A stretch of DNA of 64,000 bases from Thiorhodococcus minor (GTDB lineage Bacteria; Pseudomonadota; Gammaproteobacteria; Chromatiales; Chromatiaceae), in assembly GCF_010820565.1 (NCBI RefSeq), contig NZ_JAAIJQ010000016.1, positions 1-64,000 on the forward strand, given 5' to 3'. Made by a program: the position numbers and the translations under genes. The stretch's first letter is position 1; each line of letters opens with the position of its first letter. Below, one piece after another: positions 51,712 through 60,350 of this stretch. The notes beneath the pieces were generated by a model. That model worked only from the letters and a program-made list of their open reading frames with translations. It was not told where the DNA came from and searched no databases.

Positions 51712-54492
51712 TCAGGTGGTCACCATCACCCGGGCGGCGTCGATGCGCAGGTGCGTCTTGGCCAGATAGGCCTCGAGCCGCGTGCGGCGGTCCGTCAGGC
51801 GCTCGATCTCGTCCCGGCGCACATTGGGATTGACCTTCGCCAGCGCGACCAGACGCTCCAGCTCTTCGGCCAACACCGCCTGCATGCGCTCCGTCGCGTC
51901 CCGCTGCAGCTGCTCGACGCGGTCGCGCGCCAGCCCGTCGCCACGCGCCAGCATCTCGGTCAGGCGCGGGATCTGGGACTTGATGACCTGGCGGGCCAGC
52001 TTGAAATTGCGCGTCAGACAATCGCCCCGGATCACCTCGTGAGGGATCTCCTCGGCGTAATCCTTGCCCTCGCCGTCGAGGAGCAGCCGCACCAGGGTCG
52101 GCGGCAGGAAGCGCCCCACCTGCAGCTCCGGCGGCGCGGGGCACTCGGCGACATAGAGCAGCTCCAGCAGGAGGGTGGCGCGCTTGAAGCGCCCGTCCTT
52201 GATGAGGATGAGCCCGGAGGTGCCCAGGTCAGAGGCGGTCAGCAGCTCCATGGCCTCGCGCACCATGGGGTGCTCCCAGGTCAGGAGATCGCGATCCTCG
52301 TGCGCCAGTGCGCTGGCGCGCTCGAAGGTCGCGGTGAGCCCATCCTCGGGCAGCCGGGGGAAGTGCTCCTGGAGCATCTGATTGCCGGGCCGCGCCACGA
52401 TCGACCCGCCTGGACCAGGCTCATGCTCGACACCGAAGGCATCCCAGAACCGAGTCAGATAGTCGGCGACCTCACGCCCCGCATCGATCTCCTCGATGCT
52501 GTCGACCAAGGCAAGATCGGCCTTGGCCCGATGGGAGTGGATCTCCAGCAGACGATCGCGCCCGGCTGCCAGCTCGCGGTTGAGCCGCTCGGTCAGGGCG
52601 CCTGTGTCCGCGATCAGGGACTCGATCTCCGCCCCCCCATCCAGGGCGCTCAACAGCACCGGGCCCAGCTCGGCCAAGACCGCAGAGGCCGCCGGACAGC
52701 TGTGCTCGAAGGCATCGAGACCCTCGGCATACCAGCGGAAGAGCGTCTCGCTCGCCGCGCCCGAGAAATAAGGCACATGGATGCGGATGGTCTGGGTCTG
52801 GCCGATGCGATCGAGGCGCCCGATGCGCTGCTCCAGCAGGTCTGGGTCCAAGGGCAGGTCGAACAGTACCAGATGATGGGCGAACTGGAAGTTGCGTCCC
52901 TCGCTGCCGATCTCCGAGCAGAGCAGGAGCTGACTACCGTCCTCCACGGCGGCGAAGTAGGCCGCCGCGCGATCGCGCTCGACGATCTCCATGCCCTCGT
53001 GGAAGACCGCCGCATAGATGCCGGCGCGACACAGCAATGCCTCGCGCAGCTCGAGCACGGTCTTCGCGTGCGCGCAGATCAGGAGCACCTTGGCCGGCCG
53101 CAGCTCCTTCAGGAGCTGGATCAGCCAATCGACGCGCGGATCCACGTCGGCCCAATCGCCGCCCAAGCAACGCTCGGGGGTCAGGCGCTGAGAGGACTCC
53201 GCCGACAGCGCCTGATAGGCCTGGGGCTCGGTTAGCGGATGAGGGATGAGCTGGCGCTCCGGGAAGCCTGGAATCGAGGCCCGGGTATTGCGGAAGAGCA
53301 CCCGCCCCGTCCCGTGACGATCGAGCAGATGGGCGATGATTTCTTCACGCCCCTGGCCCTGGATGTCTCCCAGCAGGGATTCCAGCAGAGCCTGGTCGGC
53401 ATCGCTCAGAGACTCGCCATCGAGCAGTCGCGCGGCCAGATCCGCGATCGGCGCATAGTGCGCCTCTTCCTCTAGAAATGCCTGGTAGTCGTGGAAACGG
53501 TCCGGATCCAGGATCCTGAGGCGCCCGAAATGGCCGGCGCGCCCCAGCTGCTCGGGCGTCGCCGTCAGCAGCAGGACACCGGGCGTCTCCTGCGCCAGCG
53601 CCTCGATGAGGTCGTACTCGAGACTGGATTCGGTCTCGGACCAGGCCAGGTGATGGGCCTCGTCGACCACCATCAGATCCCACTGCGCCTCCAGGGCCGC
53701 ACGCGCGGCGTCTGGGGTCGCGGCGATGAGATCCAGGCTGCAGAGCACCTGCTGCTCGTCCTGAAAGGGATTCCCGTCGCTGATGGCGTCGAAGCGCTCG
53801 CGATCGTAGAGCGCGAATCTGAGATTGAAGCGCCGCCGCATCTCCACGAGCCATTGGTGCAGCAGCGGCTCCGGCGTCACGATGAGCACGCGGCGCGCCT
53901 GACCGGTCAGCAGCATGCGGTGCAGGATGAGCCCGGCCTCGATGGTCTTGCCCAGCCCGACCTCGTCGGCCAGCAGGACTCTAGGCGCCTCTCGGCCAGC
54001 CACCTCGGCGGCAATGTGCAGCTGGTGGGGGATGAGGGCGACCCTGGCCCCGACCAGCCCGAGTGCGGGCGAGCTGGCCTCGCGCATGCCCTGCATCCAG
54101 GTTCGATAGCGCAGGGAGAACCAATGGTCGCGATCGATGCGGCCGGACAGGAGCCGCTGCTGAGGACGGTTGAAGCGCATCCGGTCGTCGAGCTCGGCCT
54201 CCGGCAGGGTCACGCGCCGACCGTCCAGGTCCTCGCACGCATAGGTTAGGAGCCCGCCGTCGTCCTGCGCCCCGGTGACCAGGAGCCTGCGGCCGCGGTG
54301 GTCGCGGACGCGCTCGCCAGGCGCGAGCTCGACGCGCACGAGGGGCGCATCCCGCATGGCGTAGAGCCGCGTCTCCCCCGTTGCCGGAAAGGCAATCTGC
54401 ACGCAACGGCCATCCGTCGACATGACAATGCCCAGACCCAGCTCGGCCTGGGTCTCGCTCAGCCAGCGCTGGCCAGGCACGAATTCTTGCAT
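51712..54492 (-). CDS. rapA: RNA polymerase-associated protein RapA
   Basis: RapA (926 residues) is a Swi2/Snf2 ATPase that binds RNA polymerase and helps recycle it after termination. Visible parts are the N-terminal Tudor-like region (FVPGQRWLSETQAELGLGIV), Walker A DEVGLGKTIEAG, Walker B DEAHHLAW, and helicase lobe 2 with GSEGRNFQFAHHLVLFDLPLDPDLLEQRIGRLDRIGQT. The C-terminal spacer completes it. Length is close to the Escherichia coli protein (968). The gene is alone; alr lies next on the same strand. Confidence 0.95.
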   Translation of the reverse strand: MQEFVPGQRWLSETQAELGLGIVMSTDGRCVQIAFPATGETRLYAMRDAPLVRVELAPGERVRDHRGRRLLVTGAQDDGGLLTYACEDLDGRRVTLPEAELDDRMRFNRPQQRLLSGRIDRDHWFSLRYRTWMQGMREASSPALGLVGARVALIPHQLHIAAEVAGREAPRVLLADEVGLGKTIEAGLILHRMLLTGQARRVLIVTPEPLLHQWLVEMRRRFNLRFALYDRERFDAISDGNPFQDEQQVLCSLDLIAATPDAARAALEAQWDLMVVDEAHHLAWSETESSLEYDLIEALAQETPGVLLLTATPEQLGRAGHFGRLRILDPDRFHDYQAFLEEEAHYAPIADLAARLLDGESLSDADQALLESLLGDIQGQGREEIIAHLLDRHGTGRVLFRNTRASIPGFPERQLIPHPLTEPQAYQALSAESSQRLTPERCLGGDWADVDPRVDWLIQLLKELRPAKVLLICAHAKTVLELREALLCRAGIYAAVFHEGMEIVERDRAAAYFAAVEDGSQLLLCSEIGSEGRNFQFAHHLVLFDLPLDPDLLEQRIGRLDRIGQTQTIRIHVPYFSGAASETLFRWYAEGLDAFEHSCPAASAVLAELGPVLLSALDGGAEIESLIADTGALTERLNRELAAGRDRLLEIHSHRAKADLALVDSIEEIDAGREVADYLTRFWDAFGVEHEPGPGGSIVARPGNQMLQEHFPRLPEDGLTATFERASALAHEDRDLLTWEHPMVREAMELLTASDLGTSGLILIKDGRFKRATLLLELLYVAECPAPPELQVGRFLPPTLVRLLLDGEGKDYAEEIPHEVIRGDCLTRNFKLARQVIKSQIPRLTEMLARGDGLARDRVEQLQRDATERMQAVLAEELERLVALAKVNPNVRRDEIERLTDRRTRLEAYLAKTHLRIDAARVMVTT

Positions 54493-54613
54493 TTCTCTTC
54501 AGTCACCGGAGCCGTCATCAAACAGCCTGCCATGCTAACACCCCAGGGGAGCTTGACCCAATTCGAGCATGCCTCCACGCAGCGGACCCGCAGCGCGACG
54601 CCGGCGACGTCCG

Positions 54614-55705
54614 TCACCCCGAGGCGTAGACCAGAGGCACGCGTCGGCTGATGCTGGTGAAGAGCTGGTAGGCGATGGTGTCACTCCAGCGCGCAACGTC
54701 CGCCGCCGCCACCCGCCGCCCCCAGAGCTCCACCCTGTCGCCCAGTCCGGCGTTGTCGAGCCCAGTGAGATCCACTGTGATCATGTCCATGGAGACACGC
54801 CCGATCACACGGGTCAGTTGGCCATTGACCGCGACCGGGGTCCCATCCTTGGCATGGCGCGGATAGCCGTCCGCGTAGCCGACGGCCACCACGCCGACCC
54901 GCATCGGCCGATCGCAGACGAAGCGGCCGCCGTAGCCGACCGGCTCGCCGGGGGCGAGGTCGCGGATCGAGATGAGCGCCGACTCCAAGGTCATCGCCGG
55001 CCGGAGCCCTGCCGCCCGTGCCACGGCCTCCGCGAAGGGCGAGGCCCCGTAGAGCATGATGCCGGGACGGACCCAATCGCGATGGGTCTGCGGCCACGCC
55101 AGAATGGCGGCGGAGTTGGCGAGGCTGCACGGCAGTTGGAGTCCCTGCAAGGCCCCGTCGAAGACCTCGACCTGATTTGCCGTGTAGGGATGCCGCGGCT
55201 CATCCGCACGGGCGAAATGGGTCATGGCATGCACCGCCGCCACGTGCGGGCAGCCGCGCAAGCGTGCATGGGCGGCGCGGAAATCCCCTGGCGCAAAGCC
55301 AACCCGATGCATGCCCGAGTCGATCTTGATCCAGCATTCCAGCGGTCTCTCCGGACGCGCGGCCAGCACCCAATCCAGCTGCTGCTGGCAATGCACCACC
55401 AGCGCAAGCCCGGCGCGGTCCGCCAGGACGATCTCGTCCGGCGAGAAGGCCCCTTCCAAGAGCAAGACGCGATTGCGGATCCCCGATTCGCGCAGCTCCA
55501 GGGCCTCCGCGACACAGGCGACCGCGAAGCCGTCGGCCTCCGGCGCCAATGCCTGGCCGACCCGCACGGCACCATGCCCATAGGCGTTGGCCTTGATGAT
55601 GGCCAGGGCACGCGCCGCGGGGGCAGCGCGTTTCGCGAGACGGTAGTTGTGCAGGATGGCATCCAGATGGATGCGGGCGCTGAGCGGACGGGCTTGAGGG
55701 GTCAT
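54614..55705 (-). CDS. alr: Alanine racemase
   Basis: This 363-residue PLP enzyme makes D-Ala for peptidoglycan. The PLP lysine is Lys38 in AIIKANAYGHGA. The second catalytic Tyr lies in the region of VGYGGRFVCDRPMRVGVV. Length and fold are normal. The start at 55705 gives RIHLDAILHNYRLAKR, and the longer open frame upstream has no homologous sequence. A possible AT-rich operator for the divergent gene lies upstream. Confidence 0.95.
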   Translation of the reverse strand: MTPQARPLSARIHLDAILHNYRLAKRAAPAARALAIIKANAYGHGAVRVGQALAPEADGFAVACVAEALELRESGIRNRVLLLEGAFSPDEIVLADRAGLALVVHCQQQLDWVLAARPERPLECWIKIDSGMHRVGFAPGDFRAAHARLRGCPHVAAVHAMTHFARADEPRHPYTANQVEVFDGALQGLQLPCSLANSAAILAWPQTHRDWVRPGIMLYGASPFAEAVARAAGLRPAMTLESALISIRDLAPGEPVGYGGRFVCDRPMRVGVVAVGYADGYPRHAKDGTPVAVNGQLTRVIGRVSMDMITVDLTGLDNAGLGDRVELWGRRVAAADVARWSDTIAYQLFTSISRRVPLVYASG

Positions 55706-56016
55706 GCGATCACTTTGCCATGGGCGCGACACCCTTGTCGCGGAGGCGATGGTGTCACAAGGGCGATGGCGTCGAGGAGGTCCCCGCCCCCGCATCCACG
55801 CCGACCGCGCTCGGGAAAGGCTGCGGCGCAGAATATAATTCAATGATTATATTGAGCTTTATCGGCGATCCAGTTCGCACCCTTGCGGCCTCTGCGTTAT
55901 ATTGCGCCGCAGCATGAGAGGCCGCAGGCGACGCAAGGCACGCCTGGCGCCGCTTGATTGCCACCACACCGGTCACAACCCAGCCTGGATGCAACGCTGA
56001 ACGGATTGCCTTAGGA
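55706..56016. other. Divergent intergenic region between alr and the hydrolase-OsmC gene
   Basis: A 311-bp region with no gene. It is GC-rich except for an unusually AT-rich palindrome at 55832-55853 (listed separately). Confidence 0.6.
55832..55853 (+). promoter_or_regulatory. AT-rich operator-like palindrome
   Basis: AATATAAT (55832-55839) and ATTATATT (55846-55853) are perfect inverted half-sites separated by six bases, in a GC-rich context. The first half-site contains TATAAT, so it could overlap a -10 box. It lies about 165 bases before the hydrolase-OsmC gene and 127 bases from alr. The pattern would suit an ArsR- or MarR-type repressor, but this assignment is not proven. Confidence 0.5.
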
Positions 56017-57267
56017 ATGTCACGCACCAAGCTCGAATTCCCCAATTCCGAGGGCGAGACCCTCGTCGGTCTCTTGGAGACGCCGCCGGATCGCGTCCCC
56101 ATCGCCCGCTATGCCCTCTTCGCCCACTGCTTCACCTGCAGCAAGGATGTGGCGGCCGCAAGCCGCATCAGCCGCGCGCTGGCGGCGCGCGGCATCGCCT
56201 CGCTCCGCTTCGATTTCACCGGCCTGGGAAACAGCGACGGCGACTTCGCGAACACCAATTTCTCATCCAACGTCCAGGACCTGCTGGCCGCCGCGCGCAA
56301 GCTCGAGCAGGACTTCGAGGCACCGGCCCTGCTGATCGGGCACAGCCTGGGCGGCGCCGCCGTGCTGGCCGCGGCACCCCAGCTCCCCTCGGTCGAGGCC
56401 GTCGTCACCATCGCCGCACCGGCCACCGCCTCGCATGTCCAGCACCTGCTGAGTGGGGCACGCGGTCAGCTGGAGGAGACGGGGGAGGCCGACATCACCA
56501 TCGGCCTGCGCCGTTTCCGCATCAAGAAGCAGTTGCTCGATGACTTGGCCCAATACGGCGATGCCGACCACATCCGTCATCTGAACCGTGCCCTTCTGGT
56601 CTTCCACTCGCCGCTGGACACCATCGTCGACATCGAGGAAGCGGCCAAGATCTACCAGGCGGCGCGCCACCCCAAGAGCTTCATCTCGCTCGACAACGCC
56701 GACCACATGCTCAGCAACCGTGAAGACGCCGAGTATGTCGCCGAGACCCTGGTCGCCTGGGCCAGCCGCTACCTGGGGCTCGGCAAGCACGCCTTCGAGC
56801 CGAGCACGGGCACCGCACCCAAGGTGGCGCCGGGCGAGGTGCTGGTCACGGAGATCGACACCAACTTCCTGCGCGGCCTCTACACCGAGAGGCACCAGTG
56901 GCTGGCCGACGAGCCCAAGTCGGTCGGCGGCTCGGACCTCGGCCCTTCACCCTACGACCTGCTCCTCATGGCGCTGGGCGCCTGCACCTCCATGACGCTG
57001 CGCATGTATGCCAAGCGCAAGGGCATGGACCTGGACGATGTCGAGGTCCTGCTCCGGCACGAGCGCGACTATGCCCAGGATTGCAGTGCCTGCGAAGAGA
57101 AGGTCGCCAAGGTCGACCGCATCGTCCAGCGCATCAACATACACGGCAATCTCAGCGCCGCCGAGCGCAGGCGGCTGCTGGAGATCGCCGAGCGCTGCCC
57201 GGTGCATCGCACGCTCGATGCCATGCCTCGGATCGACACCTCCTATCTCGAAGAGGATCCGAGCTGA
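56017..57267 (+). CDS. Alpha/beta hydrolase-OsmC fusion protein
   Basis: This 416-residue protein joins an alpha/beta-hydrolase (residues 1-255, with nucleophile GHSLGG near residue 110 and GDADHIRHL/NADHMLS) to an OsmC-like domain (residues of about 280-416). OsmC domains reduce organic hydroperoxides using a pair of Cys. Here GACTSMTLRM and RCPVHRTL carry them, as expected. The fusion is known in proteobacteria. The combined protein may detoxify acyl or lipid peroxides; the hydrolase substrate is not known. TTAGGA precedes the ATG. Confidence 0.92.
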   Translation: MSRTKLEFPNSEGETLVGLLETPPDRVPIARYALFAHCFTCSKDVAAASRISRALAARGIASLRFDFTGLGNSDGDFANTNFSSNVQDLLAAARKLEQDFEAPALLIGHSLGGAAVLAAAPQLPSVEAVVTIAAPATASHVQHLLSGARGQLEETGEADITIGLRRFRIKKQLLDDLAQYGDADHIRHLNRALLVFHSPLDTIVDIEEAAKIYQAARHPKSFISLDNADHMLSNREDAEYVAETLVAWASRYLGLGKHAFEPSTGTAPKVAPGEVLVTEIDTNFLRGLYTERHQWLADEPKSVGGSDLGPSPYDLLLMALGACTSMTLRMYAKRKGMDLDDVEVLLRHERDYAQDCSACEEKVAKVDRIVQRINIHGNLSAAERRRLLEIAERCPVHRTLDAMPRIDTSYLEEDPS

Positions 57268-57279
57268 GCGCCCAAGGAT

Positions 57280-58881
57280 TCACTCAGGCAGGTAAAGGTA
57301 GAGCCGCCAGCTGTGCAGCGGGCGTCGGCAAGGCGGCTCTGCCCCCTCCGTCAATGGCGCCCTCGGGCAGTCGAAGAGCAACCGCTGCCGCTGGGGCAGA
57401 AAACCGGGAATCTCCGGCGGGGCCCCGAAGCGGGTCACCAGCCAGAATGGCGTCGTCACCGCCTTCGGAGCCACGCGCGGCGCGATCCGCCCCCTCAGAT
57501 ATTCCGAGGGCCGTGTCAGACCAGGCCATTGCGACGTCTCGAGATCCGGCTGGTAGAACCTCAGCATGGCCGTCGTCTGGTAGCGGTCTGCATAGACGGG
57601 CGCGTCCAGACCTGCAGCGATCCGCGCGAGCGCCTCGAAACCATGGGTCTCGCGCAGGATGCGGTTCTGACTGTCCGGAAGAGGCAGCGCATCCGTCGCG
57701 GCGTGGAAGGCATAGAGGCTGACGAGCAGGAGATTGACGCCGACGCCCGCTGCCGCCCAAGCGCGGACCGGGTGCAGCCACAGGGCCACCAGGGGTGCCG
57801 CGGCCATGAGATACATGGCGGGCCAGTTGGCCTCGACCTCGCTGCCCCAGGACACCAGGGCGAAGAAGATCAGGGGAAAGGCAGCCGCGGCGATCAGGAG
57901 CGCGCGCGCCGGACGCGTCAGGAGCGGCTTGGCATCGGCCGAGGTCGCCTTGATCGCGCCAGACCGAGACCATAAGGGCGCAAGCAAAGCGACCAGGATG
58001 CCCCCCCAGAGCCCGAGCTGAGTCCCCGCGTAGCCCGCCAGGCTCCACAGGCGCTCGGCAGCGGACTGCGGCCCGGCGTGATCGATGGCGCCGGCCTCCG
58101 GGGCGACGAAGCCAGGTGCCTCGGTCGAGAAGCCATGACCGAACTGGAATCCCAGGCTTACCCAATCGTGCTGGGCATTCCACACCAGGTTGGGCGAGAA
58201 AACCAGCAACGCGGCCAGACCGCCCAGATAGGGCCAGGGCGTTCGCAGCGCCCGCCAGTCAGCCCACAGAATGGCCCAGAGGAAGACCGGGCCGATGAGC
58301 ACCATGGTGTACTTGCCGAGTAGCCCGAGACCAACCGCGACGCCCGCGGTGATCCAGCGACGCCGGTCGACGGCCAGCGCCCGCTCGGCCTCGTGCAAGG
58401 CCAGCGCCCAGGCCAGGGCGAGCGCGCTGTCCGGGGTCAGGATGACCCCGCCGGCAAGGCCCGGCAAGGTACCGAAGGCGAGCGCCAAGGCGAGCGCCAC
58501 AACCCCGCCCTGCCCGAGACCGGAATTGACATAGAGCCTGGCGAGGATCAGCAAGGTGAGCATGCCGGCGAGGACACCACCAAGCCGCGCCATCAAGGCC
58601 GAGCCGGGCTCCAAGAGCCCACCGACACCGAGCAGGGCGACACCCGGCGGGTGGTCGAAATAGCCCCAGGCGAGACTGCGCGCCCAGTCGAAGTAGTAGG
58701 CCTCGTCCTGGGTGACAGGCAGGAAGCCGGCAACGACGAGACGCCAGAGCGTCATCGCGGCGATCAGGAGCAGGATCAGACCCCAGGGCGAGCGATTCTC
58801 GGTGGAAGGGCTCGAATCTGTGCAATAGCGTGAAACAGTGGAAGAGCTTGAAACAGTGGAATAGCTAGAAGCTGAAGTCAT
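57280..58881 (-). CDS. GT39/ArnT-like glycosyltransferase
   Basis: This 533-residue integral membrane protein has about eleven hydrophobic segments and the GT39/ArnT N-terminal region (TQDEAYYFDWARSLAWGYFDHPPGVALL) with the catalytic Asp/Glu. It uses a polyprenyl-phosphate sugar donor to glycosylate lipid or protein in the periplasm. The N-terminal Ser-rich stretch (SSYSTVSSSSTVSRYCTDSS) comes from a DNA repeat and is not conserved. It is divergent from a GT2-GtrA gene that could make the donor. Confidence 0.88.
   Translation of the reverse strand: MTSASSYSTVSSSSTVSRYCTDSSPSTENRSPWGLILLLIAAMTLWRLVVAGFLPVTQDEAYYFDWARSLAWGYFDHPPGVALLGVGGLLEPGSALMARLGGVLAGMLTLLILARLYVNSGLGQGGVVALALALAFGTLPGLAGGVILTPDSALALAWALALHEAERALAVDRRRWITAGVAVGLGLLGKYTMVLIGPVFLWAILWADWRALRTPWPYLGGLAALLVFSPNLVWNAQHDWVSLGFQFGHGFSTEAPGFVAPEAGAIDHAGPQSAAERLWSLAGYAGTQLGLWGGILVALLAPLWSRSGAIKATSADAKPLLTRPARALLIAAAAFPLIFFALVSWGSEVEANWPAMYLMAAAPLVALWLHPVRAWAAAGVGVNLLLVSLYAFHAATDALPLPDSQNRILRETHGFEALARIAAGLDAPVYADRYQTTAMLRFYQPDLETSQWPGLTRPSEYLRGRIAPRVAPKAVTTPFWLVTRFGAPPEIPGFLPQRQRLLFDCPRAPLTEGAEPPCRRPLHSWRLYLYLPE
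58831..58866. repeat. 18-bp near-perfect tandem repeat in the GT39 gene start
   Basis: TGAAACAGTGGAAGAGCT (58831-58848) and TGAAACAGTGGAATAGCT (58849-58866) differ at one base. The repeat encodes the Ser-rich N-terminus of the glycosyltransferase, about 15 bases after its start codon. Confidence 0.85.
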
Positions 58882-59062
58882 GCGTCTGGCTCGACGGATC
58901 CCCATACTGTGCTACCAAAGCGGGAGGCAGCGGCTCGCTTCGCCGCGTCCAGAGTGACTGCCATGGGCGCACCCCCAACAGCCACGCGGACCTAGCGAAC
59001 GGGTTAGAATGCGCCTCCTTCCAACAGACGCGCGACCTCAAGCGCCTGACCAGACGCCATCG

Positions 59063-60196
59063 ATGACCGAAGCAGCCGCCCACTCACTCAACTGCCATCC
59101 CCCCGAGCTCGCCATCATCGTCCCGACCTACAACGAGGCCGGATCGGTCGAGGAGCTCGCGCGCCTGGTCGCGACCACACTGGAAGGCGTTGCCTGGGAG
59201 CTGATCTTCGTCGACGACGACTCGCCCGACGGCACCGCAGAGCGCGCGCGCGCGCTCTCACGTCAGGACCCGCGCATTCGCGTCATCCGGCGCGTCGGGC
59301 GACGCGGCCTCTCCTCCGCGTGCATCGAGGGCATGCTGGCGACTTCCGCACCCTACCTGGCCGTCATGGACGGCGACCTGCAGCACGACGAAACACTGCT
59401 GCCGCAGATGCTCAGGGTCATCAAAGAGGACGACCTGGAAGTCGTCGTCGGCAGCCGCTATGTCGCGGGCGGCGGCGTGGGCGACTGGAGTGCGCGGCGC
59501 CAATCCATGAGCAGGCTCGCAACCCGCATCGGCCAGCGCCTCATCCGTGTCGAGCTGCAGGACCCCATGAGCGGCTTCTTCATGGTGCGCGCCAGCGTCA
59601 TCCACGCATGCGTGCACCAGCTCACCGGCGTCGGCTTCAAGATCCTACTGGATATCTTCTCCGCCGCCGAGCGTCCGCTGCGCTTCCGCGAGCTCCCCTT
59701 CACCTTCCGCCAGCGTCACGCCGGCAGCAGCAAGCTGGACAACGCCGTCCTCTGGGAATATCTGCTGATGCTCACCCAGAAGACGATCGGCCCACTCATC
59801 CCGGTACGCTTCATCGCCTTCTCCATCATCGGCGGACTGGGTGTCTTCGTGCACCTGGCCGTGCTTTGGCCCATGCTGCAATGGCTCGGCAGCGGCGCCT
59901 TCCTGCTCAGTCAGAGCGCGGCGACCCTGGTCGCCATGACCAGCAACTTCTTCCTCAACAACACCCTGACCTATCGCGACATGCGGCTGCGCGGGGTGCA
60001 GCTGCTCTGGGGCTGGCTGAGCTTCGTGGCGACCTGCAGCGTCGGCGCACTGGCCAACGTCGGCATTGCCAACTATCTCTTCCAGGAAGGCCACTCGGGC
60101 TGGCTCCTATCGGCCTTGGCGGGCATTCTCGTGGGCGCGGTCTGGAACTACGCCGTCACCGCCGTCTACACCTGGCGGCGCCCGCAAGCCGCCTAA
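59063..60196 (+). CDS. Polyprenyl-phosphate glycosyltransferase with GtrA domain
   Basis: The 377-residue protein has an N-terminal GT2/DPM1-like domain (LAIIVPTYNEAGSVEELARLV, VDDDSPDGTAERAR and MDGDLQHDE). A C-terminal GtrA-type membrane domain of four helices follows (FIAFSIIGGLGVFVHLAVLWP to the end). It would transfer a sugar onto polyprenyl phosphate and then help flip it. The adjacent GT39-like enzyme is the likely user. The ATG at 59063 is preferred to a start at 59009. Confidence 0.9.
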   Translation: MTEAAAHSLNCHPPELAIIVPTYNEAGSVEELARLVATTLEGVAWELIFVDDDSPDGTAERARALSRQDPRIRVIRRVGRRGLSSACIEGMLATSAPYLAVMDGDLQHDETLLPQMLRVIKEDDLEVVVGSRYVAGGGVGDWSARRQSMSRLATRIGQRLIRVELQDPMSGFFMVRASVIHACVHQLTGVGFKILLDIFSAAERPLRFRELPFTFRQRHAGSSKLDNAVLWEYLLMLTQKTIGPLIPVRFIAFSIIGGLGVFVHLAVLWPMLQWLGSGAFLLSQSAATLVAMTSNFFLNNTLTYRDMRLRGVQLLWGWLSFVATCSVGALANVGIANYLFQEGHSGWLLSALAGILVGAVWNYAVTAVYTWRRPQAA

Positions 60197-60350
60197 GCCC
60201 TAGCGCGGCTCCGGGCGGTTTCCGAGCGTCTTCGCACGACAGGCGGGCATCGCTTGGGAGCGACGCGCCCGGCCCTATCCCTCCAGTCGCGGCGGGGTGC
60301 CGCTCCCAGGGAGCGAGCGGCCGCTCCGATCCGACGCCTCTTCTGCGAGA

